A DNA stretch of 64,000 nucleotides from Hypomyces perniciosus (Eukaryota; Ascomycota; Sordariomycetes; Hypocreales; Hypocreaceae), in the NCBI GenBank assembly GCA_008477525.1, contig SPDT01000002.1, positions 3,658,001-3,722,000 on the forward strand. Reading direction: 5' to 3'. How positions within the stretch are numbered: position 1 is the first letter of the stretch; every line of letters begins with the position of its first letter. Shown one piece after another: positions 35,301 through 46,789 of this stretch. The translations under genes were made by a program, and so were the position numbers. Under the pieces are notes generated by a model that was not told where the DNA came from, did no database searches, and saw only the letters and a program-made list of their open reading frames with translations.

Positions 35301-38300
35301 TTATAAAATAATATCAAAATTTTAATATAAAAACCTATTAGTATATAGACTTTACTTTAATAGTAAATTAACTAGTTATTACTAATAATTTAATTATTAC
35401 TTTAAAATATATTAACTATTCTTTAGCTTTAAACTTTCTATTAAATAAAATAATCTCTTTATTAAATTTATAAAATAATTAAATAGAAAAAGTTTTATAA
35501 TTTTAGCAGTAAACCTATAGTAATCTGCTATATAACCTATAAACTGGTAATTATAACTCTAGCTATTATACTTTATAAATAAGCTATCTACTAAATAGTA
35601 TTTAATCCTTATCTTTTAACCTAAAGTAACACTAAAGCAATACTTTTATTTATAGGCAACTTTATATATTTTTAATTATTATAATATACTACTATAAATC
35701 CTTTTAGTTTATATAGGCTATTAGCTTTTATGCTATAAAGATACTGCAAAATTATTAATATATAGTTTTACTGCAATTCTTTAATTTTAATAAAATTATA
35801 AAAATTAAAGTATTAAAATAAAGTATTAATAAAGTTAAACTTCCTTAACTTATATTTAATACGAAAATTAAATAAAGCTAGTTTTTTAAAAGCCTTTATT
35901 TATTAATATAAAAGCCTTTATTTATTTATAAAGTAATAGTAGTTAAAATAATCTATTATAACCTAAATCTGTATATTTATATAAGCTAAATAATATTTTT
36001 ATATTTAAAAAGCTTTTATAATAGTAAAGAATTTAATATTAAAGGTATAATAATATAATTTAAAATTATTTAACTTTTTTAATATATATACTATAAAGTG
36101 CTAAGCATTTTACTAGTATTAAGTTAATGCTGCTTTATTATATAGTTTAATGCGTTTAGCTTTATATAAATTAGCGCTTTTAGGTTATAATATATTAAAA
36201 TAAGTTTTTTTAAAATTTTTGCTTTAAGCTATTAAAAAGCTTTAAAAGCGCTAAGCTTTAATTATAAAAAACCTTTTTACTTTTCATAAATAAAATCTAT
36301 TAAAAATACTAGAATTATACTATAATCGTTAATAAAATAATAATAAAACCCTATAAATCTTAAAAATATAAAGATATTATAAATACTTTTAAGCATTAGC
36401 TATTTAATAATAGCTTAAATATATAACGATTTTATTTTAGTTTTATTAAATATAATAATATATTCAAAGAAAAGTATTAAAGTAATATAAAAGATATATT
36501 CATTAATCTTAATATATAGTTTTATATTTCATAGCTTTTTAAAAACCTAGCAAATATACTATATATACTTTTTAAAAATATAGCTATAAATTAATATATT
36601 ATTAAAATATATAATATAAATAAAATTAATCAAATTTTATAATATATTATTAATATATTACTGAAAAGTTATAAGTGAATTTATAAGGCTAAATAATATA
36701 ATATTACATTTAAAGTATTTATATTAGCAGTAAAATACTATTTTTTATTTATCTTTTTTACAGATAAATATCTAATAATATATATCCTTTAAATTAAGCT
36801 TAATAAAAATCTTAATATATAAAAGTTTATTAAAAGTTTTAAAAATTAATAGTAAAAAAGTATAGTTTTTATAAATTATTTTATTTAAAATATAGAAATT
36901 AATATATATTTACAGTTTACTGCCTTTTTTTAATATAAAGATTATAAAGGCATTTATAGGACTAATAAACTACTAAATTTATATATTTTATAGTGCTTTT
37001 TTTTAAATATTTACAGAGAGCTTTTAGCTTTTTAAGTATTAGGTTATAAATAAAACTTTATAAAGGTATTTCTTTATCTTTTAATTTAATAGTATACTGT
37101 TAATTTATTAATATATTAGCAGCTTCTTTTATAGAGAAAATATTAGTAAGATTATATTATATAAAAAGTAATTTTAAATATAACGTTAATTTATAGTCTT
37201 TTAAGGAAATAGCTTTATTTAAGTTAAAAGATAATAAGTCTTTTAAAGCTTTTAATTTAATTTCCAGCTTCTTTTTAATTATTAATATAAAAGCTATTTA
37301 AGCCTTTTTAATAGTTTATTATAGCTGCTTTTTAAAAGCTATTAAAGTAATAGAATTTTTAGTTAAAGGATAATTTTATTAATTATATTTTTATAAAAAA
37401 GGTAAAATCAGCTTCCTAAAATTAAACTCTTTTTAAAATAAAGTCTTTTAAGCAATTAGTAATAATATAATAAAGTAATAACTTTTTTTTTACTTTTTAA
37501 TTATTAAGTATCTTTATAAAGATATCTATATAACTATAAATTATAGTAGAAATACTTAGGAAAATAGCAGTAAATTTAAAAACTAATAATAAACTTTTTA
37601 ATTAACTTTTTTATTATAAAAAGATAATATCAATATTACTATTAGGATTAAATAAAGTATTTATATATTACTAGTAGCTATTTAACTGTATTTCTTTTAA
37701 TTATTTTATAAGTAAATTTATATAGCAATTATATTTTTAAGCATAATAAACTATAAGTTTAGTATTTCTGCTAGTAAAATATAATTAAATAAAGTTATTA
37801 TACTTTTTAATAAAGTAATATTTATTATTATATTTTATATAATTAAAAGCTTAATAAAAGGTTTTATAGTAAAGACTACTATATTTTTAATAAATTATTA
37901 AATTAAAGAGGTTTTTTTATTTTTTTAAAATTTTAAATACTTTAATTATTATATTCTTTAAAGTATTAATAGTATAATTTTACTATAATCCCTATTAATT
38001 AATAGGTTTAGTCTTTTTATATTTTCTTTAAAATTAAAACTTTTATTAAAAGCTATTTATATTATTAATATAGCTATATATAAAAGTTATAATAATTATA
38101 TTAATATAAATTAACTCCTGTTAAATTATAAAGATTTTATAGTAAAGTATTTATTTATTTATTATAAAGGAAAAATACTGTAAAAATATATAAATTTTAA
38201 ACTATAAAAGAGTTATTTTAAAGAATTTACCTTTAATAATCTTAAATTAAAAAAAATAATTAAAAACTTTATTTAGTAGTTTAATATAGGTAAAAGATTT

Positions 38301-38954
38301 ATAAAGTTACTTTATAGTATTTAATTAAACTATTATAATTATTATTTTTAAATTATTAACAAAATTTATTTTAAATAATTAATTTAATAAATCTGCCTTT
38401 TTTTAAAAATAATTAATCTATTATTATTAAATATTTTTTAAATAAAACATAATATAAATAATTTTATAAACTGCTTGAAAAAAAGTATTAAAAGATAATT
38501 TAAATTGCCTTTTAATAATAATAATAAAAATTTATAGTTCTACTTAAAACTTTCTTTTATAATAAAAAGCTTAAATTTATACTTTATATTAATTACTTTT
38601 ATAAAGTTATTTTAAATTAATAGTATATAATAAATTAATTATAGGCAATAAACCTTTAATCTTTAAAAGTTTAAAAAAAGGGTTTTCCTTTTAAAAAAAA
38701 GTATTTAAATATTTCCTTTTTAAATATATTTACTATTTATTTTTTATTTATTAAATATAAGTATTAAATTCTTTTATTATAAGTAAAATATTATTTAAAA
38801 GGCCTAGTTAATAATTTAAAAAAGTAATTTTATTTAAAGGTTTTTATATTTAAAATATAGCCTTTTTATTAAAAGTAAACTAATTATTTACCGCTAAAAG
38901 TATCTTTAATTTTAATAATTTTTTTACTTTTTTAAAAATAGTAAAAGATTAGTA

Positions 38955-39216
38955 TATTAAAGACTTTTTTTAAAGTAAATAAATTAGGCGAAAAGCTATA
39001 ACTTTAAGGAAAAGTAAAGGAGGTTAAAGAGTAATTATTTAAAGGAGAAATAGGTGCTAATAAGCAGGTAATAAGCTAGAAACTAATAGTTAAGTATAAC
39101 AGCAGTAATTTACTAGTCTTTTAAGTTTTATATCTTTAGGGACTATAATTGCTTTTATATATATATTCCAGCCTATATAATATTATAAAAGCTCTGGAGC
39201 TTCTAGTCTCCTAATA
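38955..39216 (-). repeat. Gypsy-3 5' LTR (LTR-C)
   Basis: 262 bp. Starts TATTAAAGAC on the plus strand. The plus-strand left end is heavily mutated and the right half is nearly intact. Confidence 0.85.
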
Positions 39217-39261
39217 AAGGGTCTCTGATATAGGGCTTAGTTATATAACTAGAGTTTATAT

Positions 39262-39735
39262 AATAGGGCGTTAATATTACATTACAGTTAATGCTATAAC
39301 AATTATTAAATATTCTATACCTTTTTAGTTATTAAATTAAATATAATTTAATTACTTATTTTATTATTTACCTAGTCAACTTTTAGTTATTTCCTTATTA
39401 CTATATTAAATGCAGCTGTTAAGAGACCGGAAGCTCTAGGGCTCTTATAATATTATATAGGCCGGAATATATATATAAGAGCAACTATAGTCCCTAAAGA
39501 TATAGAACTTTAAAGACCAGTAAACTACTGCTGCTATACTTAAGTATTAGTTTTTGGCTTATTACCTGTTTATTAGGACCTATTTCTCCTCTAAGTGACT
39601 GCTCTTTAACCTCCTCTACTCTTCCTTAGGGTCGCAGCCCCTCGCCCGATCCGTCTGCCCTAAAGAGGGTCTCTGACAGCAGCTTCCTAGAAACTATACT
39701 TAAATAAGGTTCAGTATAACCTTGTTATTTTAATA
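39262..39735 (+). repeat. Truncated copia-2 LTR with a nested insertion
   Basis: 39262-39411 and 39684-39735 together match the last ~200 bp of the 580-bp LTR (ends AAGGTTCAGTATAACC...TTAATA). The left boundary is approximate. It is interrupted by the solo LTR-C at 39417. Confidence 0.65.
39417..39678 (+). repeat. LTR-C solo LTR, 262 bp, well preserved
   Basis: Starts TGTTAAGAGACCGG and ends GGTCTCTGACA. A perfect TSD GCAGC flanks it (39412-39416, 39679-39683). It is the least mutated member of the LTR-C family and gives the reference ends for gypsy-3. Confidence 0.9.
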
Positions 39736-39874
39736 AACTTAAATTAATTTAGTATGGCGGTATAGGCAGCGCGGGATTGGCTAAAAAAAAAGTCTGCCCT
39801 ATTTCCTGTGCAAATAGACATTTGGACCTGTGCAAATAGCAATTCTCAATAGCAATACGAAGTACTCTTAAACA

Positions 39875-40977
39875 TTACTCCACCCCGACACAGGCGTACG
39901 TGTCACTCCACAGTCCGGTACAATCCTCCTTGACGGCGGGATTCCACTTGAAGAAGTCGGCGAGCCTAATCTTGTTGTAGTTCAGGATGCCCTCACACGT
40001 TGTAGTCGGACTGACATGGTGGAACTTGTTGTAGTTGGTCACCATACCTGCCTGCGTAGGTGTTTGTGTCGTGATGCCATTACCAGGTGTCGTGGTCGTC
40101 GGGGTCGTCTTGGTCAATGTCTGGCTGCCGCCCCCAACCACGCCGACACAGGCATACGTATCAGCCCAGAGACTGCCGCAGTCTACTCCGACGGCCGGGT
40201 TCCATTTGACAAAGTCAGCAAGGCCGATCCTGTTATACTCTAGGACCTCCTGACAGGTCGTCGTGGGTCGAATGTAATGGAACTTGTTGCAGTTGGTGAC
40301 CATGCCAGGCTGGATCGGCGTGGGCGTGGCGCCAGTAGAGGGCGGGACCGTTGGCTGCGACGTGGTGGTCGCACCGGACGCGTGGACGCAGACATAATAG
40401 TCGAGCCAGAGGTTCGTGCAGTCTGTGCAGGATGCATGTCAGATTGATTCAGATCAATATTAGGTTATTGATTCAATCCACAACGGGCGAGGAATGTTAC
40501 GTACCAGCGTTGATCTCACTGTTCCAGCTTCTGAACTGGGCCGTGCTTGATACCGTGCTTCGCGGCAATAGTGTCACACTGGTCAACAGAGGAGACCTTG
40601 TAGAACCCATCACAGTTGGCCGCAAGGCCGGGCATGGTGGGGATGTTGCTCGGGGCCGTGGTGGTGGTTGACGTCTGTAGCGTAGTGCGTGGGGGAAGCG
40701 TGGGGGAAGCGTGGTAGGCTCCGGATCGTCAGTGACGGTGCCGATGACGCAGTACAGCTTGCTCGTGTCAAAGCTAGGACAGACGATGCCAGCGTTTAGC
40801 TTCTTCAGATCGTCGACAGACAGTCCCCAGCTACGGAGTACTCGCAAAGCTGTCGCACGTAGCGCCGCTGTCGGCAGACGTGGCAAAGGCGCAGTCGACA
40901 GCGCGGTGTGAAAGGGCCGCCTTGGCAGAAACTATTCATCTCAAAAGCCCGGCGGCAACAAGGTGTTTCATCTGCAT
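39875..40977 (-). pseudogene. Decayed LysM effector-like gene, four LysM domains
   Basis: LysM domains bind chitin oligomers. Secreted fungal LysM proteins shield the wall or hide chitin from host immunity. Reading from the ATG at 40975-40977: a signal peptide start (MQMKHLVAAGLL) is broken by TGA (40936-40938). LysM1 ends DDLKKLNAGIVCPSF, with an indel near 40836. LysM2 (CDTIAA ... FRSWNSEINADCTNLW) is hit by an 11-bp tandem duplication (GTGGGGGAAGC, 40689-40710) and a 1-base shift near 40551. An intron with GTACGTAA donor and CAG acceptor fits 40423-40504. LysM3 and LysM4 (FVKWNPAVGVDC..., FFKWNPAVKEDC...) are intact and joined by Thr-rich linkers. The stop is at 39875. At least one stop and three frame changes are seen, so the gene is dead as it stands unless the start is elsewhere. 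It lies directly beside the RIP-degraded block. Confidence 0.75.
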
Positions 40978-42090
40978 CTTGTTGGACTTGAAAGAAAGAC
41001 GAGGGAAGTGCGGTGTCCTGAAAGCAAGAGGAACACTTACTCACCATGGGAGAGTTGAAACCTACATGTTATATTGGCTAGGTCAGCCTGGGCAAGGCGA
41101 CATGGCTGGAGTCCCAGTCCGGCATGATGGAACTTGACCGAAGCCTGGGATCGAGGAGTATGAAATGGGATACGGGTACTTCGTAGTCTCGGCATGAAGG
41201 GAGGCCAACGCGAGAGGTTAATTCCATTACGTTATAACGTTGTACTGTACCTGCATCCATAGTACTATGTACTCTGTCTGTAGGTGTAAAGGGGGTCATC
41301 ACATTTCCTCGTATCTGGCTATCTAGCTATCCAGCCATCTCCTTGAGGCCTGAAGAGAAGAGGTCAGGCGGTTATTTTCTCTAGTTATTTAGACTTTAGA
41401 GAGGTCATTCTAGGTACTTAATTATACTTGCTTTTTATTCAATTTAATTCCTAGCCTAAAGTTAATCTAGGTATCAAGTAACCTTCAATACGTATTTTCT
41501 TATATAAGATGAAAGTACTCCGTACTTATGGGGATCCCATAAGCGCACGGGATCCTATACTTATTCACCTAAAGAGATCGCAGCTAGTTGGAATTTGTAA
41601 GATATATCTTGGCACCGTCGGGCCAAGCCGTGAACTAAACCTAAATAGACATGTAGTGTAGACTGTTAATCCTGATAGGGTGGTTAATATTCCCATTACA
41701 TATGTGTATCCATACAAGGTATCCGGCCAAAATTAGCAAAGGTTGCATAGGTACCGACCAGGTTATTCTGACAGGGGCCCCGAAGTACCTTAAAAATCGC
41801 GTTTTTTGTAATTTCCTATTAACCTCTTGATTTTCTAGATATAAAGAACCTCCCTGTAGGAGCCCTTGTCAAGTCCCTAGTCGATACCTCGCCCCGCTGA
41901 ACCAATTACCCCGGATACCTCGTATATCCAAATATCTATCTATATATCCATATATCCATATATCCTTCCACTATAATAATCCCGACCTTTTCTCTGTTAC
42001 ACCCTCACTTCTATAAGCGAGCGCCCTTCTGCGAGATGTCAATTATATTTTTTCATCCATTACCCTTCTCCCTTTATCTTTTGCGTTAAT
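40978..42090. other. Intergenic between LysM relic and DUF7136 gene
   Basis: No convincing gene. Contains a short ATATCC repeat (about 41935-41965). Just before 42091 there is a CT-rich stretch (CTTCTCCCTTTATC), typical of a fungal 5' leader. Confidence 0.5.
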
Positions 42091-42912
42091 ATGTGGTTCC
42101 TCTTGGCCTGCGTGTGGGCCGTCGCCCTTGCCGCCGCTACCGCGAGCAACAACTTGGGCATATTGGAAGTAGATATGGTTTTCCCGCGCAACGACACATA
42201 TGCGCCCACGTCCCTTTTGCCCCTCGTTTTTGCTATACAAAATCCCAGACTCGCGCCCTTTCTTATCGCAGAGCTTTCGTATACGATATGGGACTTTAAT
42301 AACATGAGCGAGCCGGTTATGAGGACCCGCTACGATATGAGATATAGAAACTTCTCCAGCAACGGCAATGAACCTTACTTTTTAAATAGCGGCTTTACCA
42401 AATTCAACACCGAGGGTAACTGGTTGCTGAAATGGAGCCTCAGCTGGATTAGTTGCACCGAGGACTCCGTCAATTCACCATTTCCTAAACCTATGGTCAT
42501 TCATGATTCGGTTCGCGTCATTTACTTCACTACAAAGAATTCCGCGCAGGAAGTGGATCTTGTTGCTACTACCAATAACAACAAGAGCTGCGACGAGGAC
42601 ATGGGCATTATCATCGACGTGACTAAAACCCTAGAGGTTCCCAGGAACGTAAAGTGGGATCTTGGCAAGATGTGTGCAGTTGTGGCATCTTCTACTCCCA
42701 CCCCAGATCCTTGCCGAGTTAAGATTAATTCGGCTGCCGCAACGAGTATATCTTCCGCGGTAATTGACTGGGTGTGCAAGAGCGGAGGCATAATCCCGCA
42801 AATTAACTGCCCACAAGATAAGGATAGTGGGGGAATTGCTCAACGACTGGCGGTTGGGGGCGTTATGTGCTTGGCAGCCACCCTAGGAGCATTAGGTTAT
42901 ATTCTGGTGTGA
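42091..42912 (+). CDS. DUF7136-type secreted, probably GPI-anchored protein
   Basis: 273 aa, no intron. Residues 1-19 are a signal peptide (WFLLACVWAVALAAATAS). The body has the hallmarks I associate with the fungal DUF7136 family: EVDMVFPRNDTYAPT near the mature start, FTKFNTEGNW, SWISCTEDS in the middle, and STPTPDPCRVKI before the end. The last ~22 residues (RLAVGGVMCLAATLGALGYILV) are hydrophobic and preceded by DSGG, as in a GPI signal. The family is widespread in Pezizomycotina and its role is unknown. The likely site is cell surface or wall. The gene is intact and not RIP-mutated although degraded repeats begin about 100 bp after its stop. Confidence 0.85.
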   Translation: MWFLLACVWAVALAAATASNNLGILEVDMVFPRNDTYAPTSLLPLVFAIQNPRLAPFLIAELSYTIWDFNNMSEPVMRTRYDMRYRNFSSNGNEPYFLNSGFTKFNTEGNWLLKWSLSWISCTEDSVNSPFPKPMVIHDSVRVIYFTTKNSAQEVDLVATTNNNKSCDEDMGIIIDVTKTLEVPRNVKWDLGKMCAVVASSTPTPDPCRVKINSAAATSISSAVIDWVCKSGGIIPQINCPQDKDSGGIAQRLAVGGVMCLAATLGALGYILV

Positions 42913-43482
42913 ATATGGTGTTGGCTGTATTTTGTACTAGGGGGGTCTCAAAAAACACCATCCACGCCCTAGTCTATTAGGACAGGGGGAACGCTAAGTA
43001 GCAAATTACGCTTTAGTTCGCAAAAAAAAAAGGTACTTAACTTTTTAATATAATGCCTATAAAAATAAAAGTATATATATTTTTCTGTATACCTCTTATA
43101 AATTAATTTATATAACCTGCAATTTATAATAATAATAATAATTCCATTATGCCTATATACCCCTGCTGTAACCTTAAGATTACAATAATTGCAACTTTGA
43201 CACTATATCTTTAATTTATTACAATATTAATAAACCTTAATTATTATATAATTAAATTTCGCTATAGCTTCTTTAAACATTCCTTTATCTATAGTCTAAA
43301 AATAAATTAATTTAAAAACTAGCCTATTAAACTTTATATACTTTAATATAAAAAACTTTAAACAATAAACTGTCGCAGCAGCTAAATTATTTATTAATAG
43401 GTTTTATAATAAAATTGCCAATACTATTTAAGCCTTTTAAATCCTATATTATAGACTATATAGTTATATCTACAATATTTAT
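42913..43482. other. Transition from gene island to RIP-degraded DNA
   Basis: Normal composition to about 43020, then an A10 run and AT-rich DNA with no frame. Confidence 0.5.
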
Positions 43483-43571
43483 TGATGCATAATAGGCTAA
43501 AAGGAGTGGAAAGGTCGATGATAAGGGAAGGAAAGGAAAGGAAAGAGAAGGATACGCTTTTATGTGTATTA
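43483..43571 (-). repeat. TRIM-like solo LTR, 89 bp
   Basis: Inverted copy of 593-682. Flanked by a perfect 5-bp repeat TTTAT (43478-43482 and 43572-43576). Mildly diverged but not strongly RIP-mutated. Confidence 0.85.
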
Positions 43572-46500
43572 TTTATTTAAAGGCTTAAAATAAAGGGAAT
43601 TGCACTTTTTTCTCGCTAAAAGATAAGCGCAAGATCTTTTATTAGGTATATTGTAAAATTACATAAAGATACTATATTTAACTCTACGCCCTTTAATATT
43701 ATATACATAGGATCCTTGCAGCTAAAAGTAATATAAAAAAAGCATTAAAATCTTAAGTAAAGAGGTTTATAAAACAGTTAAAACAGTATTTCTATATTTA
43801 AAAGTCAGTAATATAAAATATTAAATGTAAAGCTATATAAAATTAAGGTACAGTAAAGTCCTTTTTCTAATACTAGTATAATTTACTAACTGAATATAAA
43901 ATTAAAAAGTGGAATATATAGAATTTTAATAAAACTAGCTTTATAGTTAAATATTTATAGAAAAGTATAGTTCAATAGACTTTTAAGTTAATTAATAAAT
44001 TAACTTTAATAGATTTTTGCAATATAGTATCTATTATAGCCGTTAAAGCAATTTCTACTATAAGAGTAATAATTTTATTATTTCTAATTCTTTTTAATGT
44101 CTAGATTCCTGTATAATAAATTATAAATAATCTTAAAAATAATATAATTATCATAATAAGCCTTAAAGGCTATATTAATAATATTATTATGTTAAAGTAG
44201 CTTAAGCACTTTAAATATTATATAAAATTTATCTATTATATAGAAAAATAAATCCTTTTAATAAATAAATATAAAAGTTACTTTATAAAGGAATTTATTA
44301 AATTTACTATATAATATAATAGTAAGCTTTTCCACCTACTACTATATCTTATATATTATCTTTAACCTTTTAATATAAGGGTTTTCTAGTTATATAAATA
44401 CTAAGATTAAGAAACCCTTTATTGTAAGGTTACGGATAATATTATAGACTTCAGTAAAGTAAACTTTTTTGCCTATCTTTAAGAAATCTATAAATAAATA
44501 TTTAAAAGAAGTATAATATAATTAGTGTAGGAGAAATATAATCTATTTCCGTATAATCCAGCCATTATCTTTAATAAACTTAAAGATACTCTCTCTTTAT
44601 TAACCAGGGAAATTAGCAAGTATAATCTTCCTAGCTATATTAACTAGGGAATTTCCTTAAAGCAATATTAATTTAAGCTATTATTATTTCTATAACCGCA
44701 GCTATTATCTTTATTAGAAAACTTAATAAACTTTAAAGATAAGCTTAAAGACAAGCCTAATAATAAGCCTAACAATAAGCCCGATAATAAGCCTCAAGAT
44801 AAGCCTGATAATAAACTTAAAGACAAGCCTAAAAACAAGCCCGAAAATAAGTTAAAGGCGACCTTAACACTACATATACCATTAACTTTAAGAAGATTTA
44901 ACTAGAATATAGTTGTTATGGCACCGACTGTGATGGGATGTTAACGCCCTGTTATGTAAGCTTCGGTTATATGACCAGGCCTTAATGCGTTCCTAGCTAT
45001 AGTTTTCTATAAAGCCTTAAAGCTTTCTTACTCTCTATAGTATAAGAATAATATTTACTTTAACCTGCCTTTCTGTACTGTAATAGTTTATATTATCCTT
45101 CAACTCGGCTATGCTATTATAAGGTATATACTTAACCAATTATAAATCCCCTTTTATTTTTAAACTTATAATAATGCCTTTATAACCTAGCCTTTACCCT
45201 TTAAACCTTATATTTATAAAAGACTAATTATAAGCGAGATAAATATAAATGCCTTAAACCTTACTTTATAGCTTAACCTAGCTTAATAGATTATAATTTT
45301 AACTATAAAGTTAATGCCTTTTTTTTTAAAACCCTATAAAAATCTAATATTAATCTAGGTTTATATATTTTTAATAAATGCAATTATTAAAGATAATAAC
45401 CTTTATTATTAATTTTATTTTTTTAATTAAATAATAAAAAAAAGCTTAATTTAATAAAAAAAAAATAAACCTTTAAATAAAAATGTTTAAAGTAAATAAT
45501 TAAAAATTAAAACCTTAAAGTATAAATTAAAGTTTAAATTAAAGCTTTAAATATAATTATATTATTAAACTTTAAAAATAATACCTTATTTAACTATTAT
45601 TAAATTAAAAACTTTAAATAATTTAATAGTAAATAAAAATATTATTAAATATTAATAAAAATATAATTAATTTTTTAAATTAATATTACTTTTATAGGCA
45701 ATTAATCAATTTTTTTAATTAAATTTAAAAAGATTTTATATATTATAAATCTTTTAAAAAAAGATATATATTAACTGTAATAAACAACTTTAATATTATT
45801 ATTAAAAGTTTTAATAACTTTATTTAATAATATTAAAAAATTAATATAATATTTTTATTTTATTTTAATAAATAATATAAAATAATTTATTTATTTTAAA
45901 AAGTATTATAATTTTTTAATAATTTATATATTAAATAAAGAATTTTATAATAAAGTTATTTATATTAAATAGTAAATATAGTAAAACTATTAAATAAATA
46001 ATAAAGCCTTTAAAGATAAAGGTCTTTTAAGAGTTTATTAATATTATAAAGATTTAAGTAATTAAGTTAAATAAATTTAATTTTATTAAATATTATTAAT
46101 TTTACTAAATTATTTATAATAGGCTTTAAAAAAGCATTTATTATAATACCTTTTATACTATTTAAATAGGCTAATATTAATAAAGCTATTAATAGTAATA
46201 ATATTAATATTAATAGTAATATTATTATTAATAAAATAATTAAACTATTGCCTTAGCGCTAGCCAGTAATTTAATATAGCTAAATACTATATATATTTTA
46301 CTACTTTACCTTTATGTCTTTTATAAAGAATATATTACTTAAAGACTTTGCTTTTACTATAAAAAATAAACTATAGCGTTACTAAATATAACGAAAAAAA
46401 GCAGTTTAATATATATTAAAGAAATTTATATTAAATATAAAATTAAAATTATTAAATTTAATTATATTAACTATACTTTAATTTAATAATGTTTTAAAGT

Positions 46501-46785
46501 AAATAATACAATAGTTTAATAAAATGTAATATTTAAATAACTTATAAATTTAAACTTTAAATAATAAACTTTTTTTTAAATATTAATAATAATAATAATA
46601 ATAGTGTATTAACAATTAATGTATTTTAATTTAATTACTTTTATTAGAAACTTAAATTTAATTTATAAATTAAAAAAAAAGATTACCCTTTATTAAAAGT
46701 TATAAATAAAACTATTATTTTAAAATAAATATACTATTATTTTTTTAATTAAAAACCTTTTAAATTTAAAGTAGTAAAAGTTTAG
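43572..46785. other. RIP-degraded AT-rich block
   Basis: No usable frame. Degraded plus-strand coding is suspected at about 43600-44870 because it ends in a regular repeat (44737-44852), but I could not name the protein. A GC-richer patch at about 44900-45000 (TGTTATGGCACCGACTG) looks like the start of an LTR, with no partner seen. From about 45400 on the DNA is almost pure A+T. Confidence 0.5.
44737..44852 (+). repeat. 12-bp coding-type repeat (KPxN)
   Basis: About nine units of AATAAGCCTGAT-like sequence, translating as K-P-(N/D/E)-(N/D/K) repeats. The frame is kept through the array, and RIP has changed only some units. Confidence 0.6.
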
Positions 46786-46789
46786 ACGG

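Larger units (their letters stand above)
32094..39216 (-). mobile_element. Gypsy-3, full-length chromovirus, 7123 bp
   Basis: Two LTRs of exactly 262 bp (32094-32355 and 38955-39216) and a perfect TSD AAGGG (32089-32093 and 39217-39221). The minus-strand 3' LTR follows a purine tract (AAAAGGGGGGG). Minus-strand reading from high to low: a degraded gag/protease; reverse transcriptase near 36600-36830 (KIFIKLNLKDIYY...FICKKDK, then FICIIYFNNILIY-like); an integrase C-terminal part at 34300-34650; and a chromodomain at 34030-34260 with YLYLIKWKSY. All frames carry RIP stops. The element sits inside an LTR of its own family. Confidence 0.85.
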
